Shown piece by piece: positions 34,764 to 44,294 of a stretch of 61,512 nucleotides of DNA. The stretch comes from Sphingomonas xinjiangensis (GTDB taxonomy: Bacteria > Pseudomonadota > Alphaproteobacteria > Sphingomonadales > Sphingomonadaceae). Location of the stretch: contig NZ_JACIJF010000016.1 in the NCBI RefSeq assembly GCF_014199255.1, positions 1 to 61,512 of the forward strand, read 5' to 3'. The notes beneath the pieces are model-generated. The model was given only the letters and a program-made list of their open reading frames with translations, had not been told where the DNA came from and searched no databases. A program made the translations under genes and the position numbers. Every line of letters starts with the position of its first letter. Positions within the stretch are counted from its first letter, which is position 1.

Positions 34764-34784
34764 GAGAGAGGAGAGGGAAAGGGA
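34764..34784 (+). promoter_or_regulatory. Purine-tract leader A, before 34869 gene
   Basis: GAGAGAGGAGAGGGAAAGGG, followed by the hairpin CGGGA-gaaa-TCCCG (34798-34811). One of eight similar leaders in the right half of the window. Confidence 0.55.
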
Positions 34785-34868
34785 TGACGAGCTGGCGCGG
34801 GAGAAATCCCGAGGCTGAGCCGATCCACAGGACGGATCACCGTCCCCGCACTGGGAAGGTCCTCGATC

Positions 34869-35132
34869 ATGACCCGCATCGTACTTCTAATCAGGGATGC
34901 GAACGCACCGCTATCGGCAGAGGTTTACGAAAGCCACGATGCCGCCGTGAAGGCACTTGAAGAATATGTCGTCGCGAGACTGAACACCAACGGATCAGCG
35001 CATGCGTATCCGCAGGATGCTGTCACGACGTACTTCGCCTCGGAAGACACCGAGTACGCGATTATTGAAGTCGGTCGCGACGTTCCTCTCGGCCCCGTCG
35101 ATGCTGGTGGCTTGTTCCGGGGGGTCAACTGA
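34869..35132 (+). CDS. Small hypothetical protein co-transcribed with Toprim primase
   Basis: 87 residues, acidic, with a GGGAAGG ribosome site about 13 nt upstream. No domain recognised; the pattern of two strands and two helices suggests a small alpha/beta protein. Its stop overlaps the start of the primase-like gene by one base (TGATG), so the two are coupled. Preceded by purine-tract leader A. Confidence 0.7.
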   Translation: MTRIVLLIRDANAPLSAEVYESHDAAVKALEEYVVARLNTNGSAHAYPQDAVTTYFASEDTEYAIIEVGRDVPLGPVDAGGLFRGVN

Positions 35133-35998
35133 TGGCCCTCCTCGCACGCTCCCCAAGCCAGTATCTGGTGAACTTAGTCGCCGCATTGGGTGGCAGATGG
35201 GACGGCCATGTCGCGATGTGCCGGTGCCCTGCTCACCAGGATCGCACCCCCAGCCTCTCGCTGCGCCAAGGCGATCGCGATATCCTCGTGACCTGCTTCG
35301 CCGGCTGCGACGCAGAAGACGTACTTCGCGAACTCGGTCGCATCCCGCTAAGCGGTGGACACCCCGTGCCGCGACCTCAAGCAGCGAGACAAGGCGGCAC
35401 CGCGAACGTCGAGCGGATCTGGTCGGAAGCGATGCCCGTCGCAGGATCGCTCGCGGAGCGTTACCTTGAAAGGCGCCAGCTACTGCCACCGTCCAATGAC
35501 CTGCGGTTCCACCCGCGATGCGCGCACGGACCCAAGCCGCACACAAAGTTCAAGCCAGCGCTGCTTGTCGGCGTTCGCGAACGCAACCGGCTGATTGCGA
35601 TCCAGAGGATCTTCCTCGATCGCGAGACCGCCTACTATACCGAGAAGGTTACCCTCGGCCTCCTCGCCAGCGGTGCTTGGCAGGGCGGCGGATTGGCCGC
35701 GACGATCGGATGGGCAGAAGGCTTTGAGAGCGCGGCCGCGTATTCACGCCTGAAGGGGATCCCCTGCTGGTCACCCCTTGGTAGCCGCCGCTTCGATCTG
35801 GCGAGCATTCCCGATAGCGTCACCACGCTGGTCCTTGCTGGCGACAATGACGGCCCAGGGCGCTTAGCCGTCACGAAGGCTATTAAGCGGTACGTGTCCA
35901 ACAAGCGGATCGTGCTCGTAGACTTCCCGCCTGAGGGGTTCAACGACTGGGCCGAGGTGCTCGAGGCGAAAGAGAGAGGAGAGGGAGTAGCGGGGTGA
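35132..35998 (+). CDS. Toprim-domain primase-like protein with CHC2-type zinc finger
   Basis: 288 residues. N-terminal zinc-binding residues C30, C32 or H35, C55 and C59 in MCRCPAHQ and VTCFAGC, as in DnaG-like CHC2 domains (with PSLSLRQGDRDILV between them). The C-terminal Toprim domain shows E196 in IGWAEGFESAAAY and D238/D240 in VLAGDNDGPGR. It is shorter than DnaG and matches the DUF7146/Toprim plasmid primases. It could prime the transferred strand in the recipient, fitting a leading region. The coding end runs into purine tract B. Confidence 0.88.
   Translation: MALLARSPSQYLVNLVAALGGRWDGHVAMCRCPAHQDRTPSLSLRQGDRDILVTCFAGCDAEDVLRELGRIPLSGGHPVPRPQAARQGGTANVERIWSEAMPVAGSLAERYLERRQLLPPSNDLRFHPRCAHGPKPHTKFKPALLVGVRERNRLIAIQRIFLDRETAYYTEKVTLGLLASGAWQGGGLAATIGWAEGFESAAAYSRLKGIPCWSPLGSRRFDLASIPDSVTTLVLAGDNDGPGRLAVTKAIKRYVSNKRIVLVDFPPEGFNDWAEVLEAKERGEGVAG
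35968..35987 (+). promoter_or_regulatory. Purine-tract leader B, before the helicase gene
   Basis: GAAAGAGAGAGGAGAGGGAG lies at the 3' end of the primase gene, where it encodes KERGEG, 48 bp before the helicase ATG. No clean hairpin follows. Confidence 0.5.
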
Positions 35999-36035
35999 GG
36001 CTGCGCGTGGGTGTGGCCGAAGTCAGGAGACCCCC

Positions 36036-39000
36036 ATGCTCGACCTCATCGACCTCGCCGCGCAGCCAGTGCCAGATCCCGCCGCAGCGATCGCCGATCT
36101 TCTAGCCGGCAGCGAAGCGATCACCCGCCAGGATCTGAACGCGGCAATGACCGCGGCTCTCGGTGGAACCGACGCGCAAGGCCTCTGGACGCAGCGCGAC
36201 AGCTTCGAGGCAATGGAACGTGGACTTGCCCTCCACCTCCGGCGTCGGCCGTTCGCCCTGGAGCAACTGCAGGACGTCCGTCACGCGATCGCTCTCATGA
36301 CCCGGCTGCCGACGCAGACGGTGCGCAGCGAAGAGCAGATCGACTATCAGCAGTTCTCAACGCCTGCCGACATCGCGGCGATCGCGGTGCTGTTGGCAGC
36401 CATCCAAAGCGATGACCTGGTGCTTGAACCAAGCGCCGGTAACGGCCTTTTGGTTGCGCAAAGTATCACGGGCGTTGCTCTGCATCTCAACGAACTAGAC
36501 CCAAAGCGGCGCGACCGGCTCTCCGTCGCCTTCCCTGAGGCGCTTGTAACCGGGCACGACGGAGCAGGGCTGGTATCGCTCCACGCAGACCTTCCGCGAC
36601 CGAGCGTGGTGCTGATGAACCCGCCGTTCTCGCGCAGCCTTGGCCGCGGCGCCGACGATCTGGCAGCCGCGCGTCATCTGCAGGCGGCAATCCGGCGTGT
36701 GCGCAAAGGCGGCCGTGTGGTTGCCATCATGCCAGACTGGTTCACCGACAGCGCGCGGCTTCGGGAAGCCTATGCCAAGGTCCTGACCGGCACCAGCGTT
36801 CGAACCTCGCTCCGCTTCGAGAGCTGCTACCGGAAGCAAGGCACGGACGTGGCTGTGCGCCTCTACGTGATCGACAAGCTTCCGGGACAGATCCGAACGG
36901 TGACGATCCAGCGGCCAAGCGTTGCTGCCTTCCTCGACGCGATCGAGATCCCAAGCCGAGCCGACCTCATTCCCGAGGGTGCTTCGCCGGCAATCGTGCC
37001 CACCCGCTCAATCGGGGCATCGCTGTTCGGCGCAGCACGGAGCGTGAAGCAGGCACCGGCCCGAAAGATCGATGCACCCAAGGCGAATGCCGTTTTGCCC
37101 GTCGGGTATCAAGCGCTCGACGCGCCGGCGCCGCTTGGCGATCAGGTCGGGATCTACCTGCCTTATCGGCCGAGCCGCATCCTCTTCGACACAGCCGGGG
37201 AGCATCCGACGTCGCTGGTGGAATCGGTGGCTATGGGATCGATCCCGATGCCGAAGCCAGGACATGTGCCCCAGCTTCCCGAGCGCACCGTCAGCGAGCG
37301 CCGCCTCTCGGCATCGCAGCTGGAAACGGTGGTCTATGCCGGTCACTCCTGGTCGCAGTATCTGCCGGGCAAGTTTGTACCCGCCGAGAAGGGTGTGGAG
37401 CTGAAGCTCGATGCTGAAGGCCGGGAGTACCGGATGGGCTTCTTCCTTGGCGACGGCACCGGAGCGGGGAAGGGGCGACAGATCGCTGCCTGCATCCTCG
37501 ACCAGCGCCTCCAGGGACGCCGGCGTCACATCTGGATCAGCAAGAACGAGCCGCTGCTCGAAGATGCGCGGCGGGACTGGACGGCACTGGGCGGGCTTTC
37601 GGGCGACGTGCAGCCGATCTCCAATTGGAAGATCGACGAGAAGATCTCTCTGCCCGAGGGCATATTGTTCGTCACCTACCCGACGCTTCGCTCCAACCGT
37701 GGCGACGCAACCCGGCTTCAGCAGATCCTCGCCTGGGCTGGTGACGACTTCGACGGGGTTATCGCCTGCGACGAGGCACACGAGATGGGCGGCGTTGCCG
37801 GCGGCGAGGGTGCTCTTGGACCCAAAGAAGGCTCGCAGCAGGGCATATGCGGGGTGCTGCTCCAGAACCATCTTCCTGACGCGCGCGTGCTCTATGCGTC
37901 GGCAACCGGCGCCTCCGACGTCAACAACCTCGCCTATGCGGTTCGCCTTGGCCTGTGGGGACCTGAGACCGCCTTTGCCAATCGCGAGGCGTTCATCAGC
38001 AGCATTCGCCAAGGTGGCATCGCCGCGATGGAGCTGGTCGCCCGCGATCTCAAGGCGCTCGGCCTCTACATCGCCCGCGCACTCAGCTTCGCCGGCGTCG
38101 AGTACGAGGTGCTCCGGCATAGCCTGACGCCAGCGCAGATCGAGATCTACGACACCTACTCGCAGGCCTGGAGCGTCATCAACCGGAACATGGAGCGTGC
38201 GCTCGAGCTGACGGGCGTCGTTGACGCGCTCGAGAACAAGACGCTGAACAGCGGCGCCAAGGCCGCAGCACGCTCGCGGCTTGAATCGGCTAAGCAGCGC
38301 TTCTTCGGCCAGGTCCTGCTCAGCATGAAGATGCCAACCGTCATCCCGGAGGTGGAGCGCCACCTGAGGGAAGGGCAGTCGGTGGTGTTCCAACTCGTGA
38401 CTACAGCCGAGGCGCTGCTCGATCGTCGGCTCAGCCAGATGACGGCCGAGGAGCGTGCCGATCCGGTGCTGGACCTCTCGCCCACGCAGATGTGCGTCGA
38501 CTATCTCATGCGCGCCTTTCCGACCGCCCAGATGCAGGAGATGTCGGACTCCAACGGAAATCCGTTTTCGCAGCCCATGTTCGACGAGCACGGGGCCCCG
38601 GTCCACAACCCGGACGCCCTGGCTGCCCGCGACGAACTTGTTGAGCACATCTGCGCCTTGCCGCCGATCAAGACCGGGCTCGACGCGATCATCGATCACT
38701 TCGGTACCGACAAGGTGGCCGAGGTGACGGGACGCACGAAGCGGCTCGTCTCCACTGCAGAGGGTCGCCAGAAGGTCGAGACCCGCTCGCCCCGCATGAA
38801 CCAGGTGGAAGCGGCCGCCTTCATGGCCGGCGAGAAGCGGATCCTGGTCTTCTCCGACGCCGGCGGTACCGGCAGGTCCTATCACGCAAGCCTCGATGCC
38901 CCGAACCAGCAGCAGCGGGTCCACTTCCTTCTGGAGCCCGGGTGGCGCGCTGATCGCGCGATCCAGGGGCTGGGGCGCACGCACAGGACCCATCAAGCCA

Positions 39001-40262
39001 CTACGCCGCTGTTCAGGCCGGTGACGACAGACTGCAAGGGCGAGCTGCGCTTCACCTCGACGATCGCCCGCAGGCTCGACACGCTTGGCGCGCTTACACG
39101 CGGTCAGCGCCAGACCGGCGGTCAGAACCTGTTCGACCCAAAGGACAATCTGGAGAGCGACTATGCCAAGGACGCCCTCATCACCTGGTTTCACCTCCTG
39201 AACCGCGGGGCTCTCAAGAGCACCAGCTATGTCGACTTCTGCGCCCGCACCGGGCTTGAGCTCCGCGACAATGACGGTGTGCTGAAGGATGACCTCCCGC
39301 CAATCCAGCGCTGGCTCAATCGCCTGTTGGCGCTGCCGATCGGCATCCAGAACGCGATCTTTGAGGAGTTCCTCGCACTGGTGGAGGCCCGTGTCGAAGC
39401 CGCCCGCGAGGCCGGGACGCTCGACGTCGGCGTCGAGACGATCATAGCCGAGCATGCCGCCGTCATCGACGACACTCTGCTGCGCACTGATCCGCGCACC
39501 GGCGCAACGTCCCACCTTCTCACCATCGAAATCGCCCGCAAGAAGAACCCGATCGCGCTAGCCCGCGTGCTCAAATGGGCGGGAGAGGACGAAACCGCTG
39601 AGTTCGTGCTCAACAGCAAGTCAGGTCGCGTGGCGCTGCGCAGGCCTGCCATGTCGTGGATGAGCGACGACGGCGAGCCGATCGTTCGGCATGAACTGCA
39701 GCGTCCATGCCGGCGCGAGTTCATGCGCGAGCGCGACCTACTGGAGAGCGCATGGGAAGTGATCGATCGCGCCACGTTCGAGGCGAAGTGGATCGAGGAA
39801 GTCACCGAGGCCGAAGCGCAGCTCGACTATGAGACGGTGCGCCTCGCAACGGGTCTGTTGCTGCCGATCTGGTCCGCGCTTCCCGACGACCATCTTGCGG
39901 TCAACCGCATCGTCGACAAGGCCGGTAACTCGTGGCTCGGCCGCCTCGTCTTCGAGCAGCACGTCGTGAACCTCTACACCAAGCTTGGTATCGCCAAGAG
40001 CGAGGACATGCCGGCAGACGCGATCGTTCGGTCGGTTCTTTCGGGCAGAAGCGTCGACGTGACGCGGCCTTTCCCCATGACGATCCGGCGGGCGCTGGTG
40101 AACGGCAATCAGCGGATTGAGATCATCAACGCGCCGGCAGGACAGCTAGCCTGGTTCAAGTCGCTCGGCTGCTTCACCGAAATCGTCGCTTACAAGACCC
40201 GGCTCTTCTGCCCCGTCGGCGAGGCCGCAGAAGCGGTGCTCGCCAGCATCTTGAGAGTATGA
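36036..40262 (+). CDS. N6-adenine methylase / strawberry-notch-type helicase fusion protein
   Basis: 1408 residues. The N-terminal ~300 residues form a class I methyltransferase: LEPSAGNG (130-137) for S-adenosylmethionine and NPPF (195-198) as the adenine-N6 catalytic motif. After a linker comes a superfamily 2 helicase core of the strawberry notch (SBNO) group: GDGTGAGKGRQ at about 470 as Walker A, CDEAHEMGG at about 578 as motif II and LGRTHRTHQ at about 985 as motif VI. Such giant proteins are common on alphaproteobacterial plasmids and may remodel or mark incoming DNA, an antirestriction-like role. Complete, with no frame disruption seen. Confidence 0.88.
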   Translation: MLDLIDLAAQPVPDPAAAIADLLAGSEAITRQDLNAAMTAALGGTDAQGLWTQRDSFEAMERGLALHLRRRPFALEQLQDVRHAIALMTRLPTQTVRSEEQIDYQQFSTPADIAAIAVLLAAIQSDDLVLEPSAGNGLLVAQSITGVALHLNELDPKRRDRLSVAFPEALVTGHDGAGLVSLHADLPRPSVVLMNPPFSRSLGRGADDLAAARHLQAAIRRVRKGGRVVAIMPDWFTDSARLREAYAKVLTGTSVRTSLRFESCYRKQGTDVAVRLYVIDKLPGQIRTVTIQRPSVAAFLDAIEIPSRADLIPEGASPAIVPTRSIGASLFGAARSVKQAPARKIDAPKANAVLPVGYQALDAPAPLGDQVGIYLPYRPSRILFDTAGEHPTSLVESVAMGSIPMPKPGHVPQLPERTVSERRLSASQLETVVYAGHSWSQYLPGKFVPAEKGVELKLDAEGREYRMGFFLGDGTGAGKGRQIAACILDQRLQGRRRHIWISKNEPLLEDARRDWTALGGLSGDVQPISNWKIDEKISLPEGILFVTYPTLRSNRGDATRLQQILAWAGDDFDGVIACDEAHEMGGVAGGEGALGPKEGSQQGICGVLLQNHLPDARVLYASATGASDVNNLAYAVRLGLWGPETAFANREAFISSIRQGGIAAMELVARDLKALGLYIARALSFAGVEYEVLRHSLTPAQIEIYDTYSQAWSVINRNMERALELTGVVDALENKTLNSGAKAAARSRLESAKQRFFGQVLLSMKMPTVIPEVERHLREGQSVVFQLVTTAEALLDRRLSQMTAEERADPVLDLSPTQMCVDYLMRAFPTAQMQEMSDSNGNPFSQPMFDEHGAPVHNPDALAARDELVEHICALPPIKTGLDAIIDHFGTDKVAEVTGRTKRLVSTAEGRQKVETRSPRMNQVEAAAFMAGEKRILVFSDAGGTGRSYHASLDAPNQQQRVHFLLEPGWRADRAIQGLGRTHRTHQATTPLFRPVTTDCKGELRFTSTIARRLDTLGALTRGQRQTGGQNLFDPKDNLESDYAKDALITWFHLLNRGALKSTSYVDFCARTGLELRDNDGVLKDDLPPIQRWLNRLLALPIGIQNAIFEEFLALVEARVEAAREAGTLDVGVETIIAEHAAVIDDTLLRTDPRTGATSHLLTIEIARKKNPIALARVLKWAGEDETAEFVLNSKSGRVALRRPAMSWMSDDGEPIVRHELQRPCRREFMRERDLLESAWEVIDRATFEAKWIEEVTEAEAQLDYETVRLATGLLLPIWSALPDDHLAVNRIVDKAGNSWLGRLVFEQHVVNLYTKLGIAKSEDMPADAIVRSVLSGRSVDVTRPFPMTIRRALVNGNQRIEIINAPAGQLAWFKSLGCFTEIVAYKTRLFCPVGEAAEAVLASILRV

Positions 40263-40274
40263 CCGGGACGGCTA

Positions 40275-40481
40275 TCAGGTCAGACGTTGGCGCCGATCGG
40301 AAACAGGCTGTGCCTCGCTGCTAACCGCCTTGGCCTTGGCCTTCGCCGCGGTAGCGGCAATTACCGTCGCTGGGCGCTCGCTGAACCATTCTGGGCGTTC
40401 CAGCACGACCAGAAAGGCGAGGACCGACAAGCCAAAGCAGAAGTAGAACAGGGATGCTTTGAGACCTGGCATCGCGTTCAT
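40275..40481 (-). CDS. Small single-span membrane protein, unknown
   Basis: 68 residues from the ATG at 40481. One transmembrane helix (about 7-27, LFYFCFGLSVLAFLVVLE) and an Ala/Lys-rich cytoplasmic tail. The opposite strand offers no better frame. No family recognised. Confidence 0.5.
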   Translation of the reverse strand: MNAMPGLKASLFYFCFGLSVLAFLVVLERPEWFSERPATVIAATAAKAKAKAVSSEAQPVSDRRQRLT

Positions 40482-40708
40482 GTCACTATCACCATCGTTG
40501 CCTTGCGTGGCGCACACCCCGATCCGGAGCTGCGCGCAGACTTAGATAGGTGCTCTCGAACTACGTTCTCTAAACAGCTTGTAACGAATTTTTGCTGCGC
40601 CGCAGCACGTCAGCCTAACAGCGCTGTTGGCCGTGATTCCGAACATCAAATGTCCGTCGATTGCATCCTAAGCCTGGGCTGATACGGCCGCTCGAAGGGG
40701 GATCCATC

Positions 40709-41347
40709 ATGGAAAATGCGCTGCGTTCACTCAACCGCCGGAAGCTGCTCCTGATCGTGACAGCCATTTGGCTTTCGTCTCTCGCCGCTTCGGGTTGGCA
40801 GCCCTACGATCGTGCCACTTGGTGGATGGAGGTCGCTCCCGTGCTCATAGCGCTACCAGTGCTGTGGCTGTCGGCTAACCGTTTCCCCCTCACCGATCTC
40901 GCACTTCTCTTGATCGCATTTCACGGCATCGTGCTGATCGTTGGCGGAGCGTACACCTACGCTCGTGTTCCGCTCGGTTTCGCCGTTCAGGACTGGCTCG
41001 AACTATCACGCAACCCTTACGATCGCTTCGGCCATTTCATGCAGGGCTTCGTACCTGCCATCGTCCTTCGCGAACTTTTCGTTCGCCTTGGCGGCATCGG
41101 GCCCGGCAAGCTTCTAACGGCGCTCGTTACGGCCTGTTGTTTAGCGGTAAGCGCTGCTTATGAGCTGATCGAGTTCGCGGCTGCCATGCTGCTCGGCCAG
41201 GGCGCAGACGAATTCCTGGGCACGCAGGGAGATGTCTGGGACACTCAGTGGGACATGCTGATGTGCCTAATCGGGGCAGTCACGGCACTCCTGGTCCTGA
41301 CCGGCCTCCACGATCGGCAACTTCGTGCAATCGCCAGCGCACGATGA
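40709..41347 (+). CDS. DUF2238 (YjdF-like) inner-membrane protein
   Basis: 212 residues from the ATG at 40709 with GGGGG upstream. Five or six transmembrane helices and the family signature NPYDRFGHFMQGFVPAIVLR, with AYELIEF and GTQGDVWDTQWDM in the second half. YjdF/DUF2238 proteins are of unknown function. Likely cargo; separate transcription unit. Confidence 0.88.
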   Translation: MENALRSLNRRKLLLIVTAIWLSSLAASGWQPYDRATWWMEVAPVLIALPVLWLSANRFPLTDLALLLIAFHGIVLIVGGAYTYARVPLGFAVQDWLELSRNPYDRFGHFMQGFVPAIVLRELFVRLGGIGPGKLLTALVTACCLAVSAAYELIEFAAAMLLGQGADEFLGTQGDVWDTQWDMLMCLIGAVTALLVLTGLHDRQLRAIASAR

Positions 41348-41354
41348 GCCGAGA

Positions 41355-41777
41355 TCAGGGGTCGTTAGCAACAAACATGGCGTCCGCGACGTCATCACGG
41401 ATGAGCAGCACCGGGTCGCAACCAGGAAGATCGTCGAAGCGAGGATCGTCCACCTCGACGTCTTCTAGTTCTTTCCAAAGCAAGGCCGGGTCGCCCTCCG
41501 GCAACGGCACCTCCGAGGCCCAATAGATGCTGCCATGGATGAGGTGTCGCTCATTCTCGAGCCGGCTCAACACCAACCGCGTTCCGGGTGACAGGTCGAC
41601 GATGAGCTTTCCGTCCTCGATCTGAGACGGCTGCAAATCGATCACGCGGTTGTGAGGTCGCCGGAACGGCTCGTCCTCTACCAGCATCACCCACTTGCCA
41701 GCGGCAAGCGACCAATCCGGACCGGTGGACGGCAAGAAGCTAAACAGACTCGACATGCCGCTTATGTAGAACATCAT
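41355..41777 (-). CDS. Hypothetical protein, convergent with DUF2238 gene
   Basis: 140 residues from tandem ATGs at 41777; MSSLFSFL (41756) is an alternative. A soluble, acidic, beta-rich protein ending DPVLLIRDDVADAMFVAND. The frame extends upstream into the next operon's leader, but that part is low-complexity and rejected. No family recognised. Confidence 0.55.
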   Translation of the reverse strand: MMFYISGMSSLFSFLPSTGPDWSLAAGKWVMLVEDEPFRRPHNRVIDLQPSQIEDGKLIVDLSPGTRLVLSRLENERHLIHGSIYWASEVPLPEGDPALLWKELEDVEVDDPRFDDLPGCDPVLLIRDDVADAMFVANDP

Positions 41778-41824
41778 GGGAACAAATAGGAGTCCCTGCG
41801 AGCCGATATGACTGCGATCACATC

Positions 41825-41842
41825 GCAATAAGGCCTTATTGC
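41825..41842. promoter_or_regulatory. Perfect 18-bp palindrome upstream of parB-like gene
   Basis: GCAATAAGGCCTTATTGC is fully self-complementary, 90 bp before the ParB-like start. Likely operator or parS-like site for that protein or for a regulator of the downstream operon. Confidence 0.7.
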
Positions 41843-41861
41843 AAAGCGTTCGCAAACGATC

Positions 41862-41895
41862 AGAGGCAAAGAGAGAGGAGGGAGTGGAGGGAAGG
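41862..41895 (+). promoter_or_regulatory. Purine-tract leader C, before parB-like operon
   Basis: AGAGGCAAAGAGAGAGGAGG and the following GAGTGGAGGGAAGG, then a 9-bp hairpin GGTGTCCGG-aaaaag-CCGGATACC (41894-41917, one G-U pair) and an AAGGAG site before the ATG. Confidence 0.6.
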
Positions 41896-41932
41896 TGTCC
41901 GGAAAAAGCCGGATACCAGAAGGAGTCCGACC

Positions 41933-44209
41933 ATGACCAAGCCCATGATCCAGACTGTGAAGCTGGCCAAGCTGGCACTGTCTGAAATCAACGTCCGCAC
42001 CCCCGGCAACGACTTGCTCGAGCAGCTCTCGGCCGACATCGACGCCCGCGGCGTCATCCAGAACCTCATCGTTACGCCTCAGAAGAAGCCGCGCGGCACC
42101 TTCGCCGTGATCGCCGGCAGCCGGCGCTATCGCGCGCTGATGCTCCTGGTCGAGCAGGGCAAGATTGCAGCGGCCGAGTACGACGTGCCGGTGATGGTGA
42201 TCGAAGCCGACGAGGCAGCTTTGTCCGAGACCTCGCTCGCCGAAAACTTCCAGCACCTGGCAATGTCGCCGGCAGATGAATGCCGCGCCTTCCAGCACTT
42301 CATCGGCCAGGACGTCGACATCGACGGCGTTGCCAAGCGGTTCGGCCTTACGCGCAAGTTCGTCGAGGGGCGTCTGCGTCTCGCCTCGCTCGCCGAGCCC
42401 ATCTTCCAGGCTCTGGCGGCAGGCGAAATCACCCTGGACGTCGCTAAGGCCTACGCTTCTACCGCGAGCCACGATCGCCAGCTGATGGTCTGGAACCAGT
42501 ACGGCAAGGCTCAGCACTATGGCTCCGATACGATCCGGCGCGTCATCGCCAATGAGTCCATGAAGTCGACCGAGCCTGTCGCACTTCTCGTGGGTGCCGA
42601 GGCCTATGTCGCAGCTGGCGGCGTGATCGAAGCCGACCTGTTCAGCGACAATGGGGATCGTTGGCTCAACCGCGAGATCGCTGAGACGATCGCGGCCAAG
42701 CTTCTGGAAGACGAGGCCGGCAGGCTCGGCACCGAGCTTCGCCTGGCCTGGATCCGTCCCGTTGCGTCGACCAGCATCTGGGAAGCGGCTCGCACGCTCC
42801 ACCGCGTGAACCTCCCCGAAGAGCCGATGAGCGAGGCCGAGCAGGCCCGGCTAAGCGAAATCAACGAGCGGCTCCAAGCGATGCAGGACGAGCCGGAGAA
42901 CGAAGAGCTCGAGCCGGCTGCTTACGAGGCGCTCGAGGCCGAGTACGAGGCCCTGGACGAGGAACGTCAGTCCATCCTCGCGCGCCCCAAGATCCTGCCC
43001 GAGGAACTAAAGCCGCGTGTTGGCGCCTTCCTGACCCTCACCCAGCAGGGCGAGATGGTGCTCGACAAGACCTACTACAGCGAGACCCCGATCCGGGTGA
43101 CGGCTATCGTCGAAGACGAGCCTGCGGATGATGCCGACGCAACCGGCGGCGCCGAACCACTCGACGATGGCGAGGATGGCGAAGGCGTGGTGGCAGCACC
43201 AGGCCGGGTGTCGGGCTGGCAGATCGAGGAAGGCCCAGCTCCGACGAGCGGCGGTTCTTCTGCGCCGGTGAAGACCACCGCTGCGGCGCCCGATGGCAAG
43301 GCGCTCAGCCAGGTGCTGTTCGACCAGCTGGCGATCCAGCGGCGCGACGTGCTTGGGGCTGCGCTGCTCAGCAACCCTGCGCTCGCGCTCGACTACATGC
43401 TGTTCGCGATGATCGACGATCGCGGCCACAACTATGACGGCAAGTCGGGCACGACCATTCGCGCTTCCCGTCCCGAGGACCCGATCCAAGCGACGAATAT
43501 GCCGGCCTCGCGCGCTCGCGACTATATCGACGAGTTCGCCGAGGCGCTCAACGACACGTGGAAGGACGCCGGCAGCAAGACCGGACGGTTCGAGGCGTTC
43601 CGCGCGCTCGATGATGAAGCCAAGGCGCAGTGGATGGCCTGGGTTGTCGCGACTTCGCTCAATGCCAAGGACGAGTACGGCGCGCCGGCTCAGAACGCGA
43701 TGCAGAACCGCCTTGCCAGCATCCTCGACATTGATGTCGCATCCTGGTGGCGGCCGACTTCGGTCAACTACTTCGACCGCGTGTCCAAGGGCGCGGTGCT
43801 GACGTTGCTCGACCAGATTGGCGGACCGGCTCTGTCGGGTCGACATGCCAGTCAGAAGAAGACTGAGATCTCGGCATCGTGCGAGAAGCTCTTTGCCGGC
43901 GATGTCATCATCGAGGCCGATGTGAAGGAAGCTGCGCTAGCCTGGGTGCCACCGGCGATGCAGTTCATCGAGACGGTGACCGCGCAAGCCGAGGCGCAGC
44001 TCGAAGAGCAGCCCGAGGCCGAAGGACAGGGCGATCTCGACCATGACAGTGATGATCTCGGCCTGTCCGTCACGGACGAGGATGAGCTGAACCCTGATGA
44101 TGAGGATCTCTCGCTCAGTGTCGATGACCAGGAGGATGGTGTCGACGATCGTGAATACACCGAGGATCCGGGTGTGAACGACCACCTCGAACTCGTCGCC
44201 GCCGAATAG
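41933..44209 (+). CDS. Large ParB/RepB/Spo0J-family DNA-binding protein
   Basis: 758 residues, much longer than partition ParB (about 300). The N-terminal ParB domain shows LALSEINVR, IAGSRRYRAL (box I) and ETSLAENFQHLAMSPADECR (box II, CTP-binding region), followed by a helix-turn-helix DGVAKRFGLTRKFVEGRLRL. The middle is acidic and helical (about 300-350), then a conserved unknown domain and an acidic Asp/Glu/Ser tail (about 690-758). It is not next to parA, which has its own RHH partner, so it probably acts as a plasmid-wide regulator or DNA-loading factor rather than in segregation. First gene of the operon running to the thermonuclease. Confidence 0.88.
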   Translation: MTKPMIQTVKLAKLALSEINVRTPGNDLLEQLSADIDARGVIQNLIVTPQKKPRGTFAVIAGSRRYRALMLLVEQGKIAAAEYDVPVMVIEADEAALSETSLAENFQHLAMSPADECRAFQHFIGQDVDIDGVAKRFGLTRKFVEGRLRLASLAEPIFQALAAGEITLDVAKAYASTASHDRQLMVWNQYGKAQHYGSDTIRRVIANESMKSTEPVALLVGAEAYVAAGGVIEADLFSDNGDRWLNREIAETIAAKLLEDEAGRLGTELRLAWIRPVASTSIWEAARTLHRVNLPEEPMSEAEQARLSEINERLQAMQDEPENEELEPAAYEALEAEYEALDEERQSILARPKILPEELKPRVGAFLTLTQQGEMVLDKTYYSETPIRVTAIVEDEPADDADATGGAEPLDDGEDGEGVVAAPGRVSGWQIEEGPAPTSGGSSAPVKTTAAAPDGKALSQVLFDQLAIQRRDVLGAALLSNPALALDYMLFAMIDDRGHNYDGKSGTTIRASRPEDPIQATNMPASRARDYIDEFAEALNDTWKDAGSKTGRFEAFRALDDEAKAQWMAWVVATSLNAKDEYGAPAQNAMQNRLASILDIDVASWWRPTSVNYFDRVSKGAVLTLLDQIGGPALSGRHASQKKTEISASCEKLFAGDVIIEADVKEAALAWVPPAMQFIETVTAQAEAQLEEQPEAEGQGDLDHDSDDLGLSVTDEDELNPDDEDLSLSVDDQEDGVDDREYTEDPGVNDHLELVAAE

Positions 44210-44239
44210 CTTCCAGCCTCCTTCTGGAACACCTGCATC

Positions 44240-44275
44240 GCCGGCGGCCTTGTCACCCGCCGGCGGTGCCTTTTT
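44240..44275 (+). terminator. Intrinsic terminator after parB-like gene
   Basis: GCCGGCGG and CCGCCGGC form an 8-bp stem with a 9-nt loop; TTTTT follows at 44271-44275. It lies between the ParB-like and ArdC-like genes, so it may attenuate rather than fully stop transcription of the downstream genes. Confidence 0.7.
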
Positions 44276-44294
44276 GCTTGGGAAGGACCGCGCC

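Noticed and set aside
37008..39515. 835-residue open frame on the minus strand
   Set aside because: Lies entirely antisense to the methylase-helicase gene, has no domain, and is a composition effect of GC-rich DNA.
41774..42802. 342-residue minus-strand frame
   Set aside because: Antisense to the ParB-like gene and without a ribosome site or domain.
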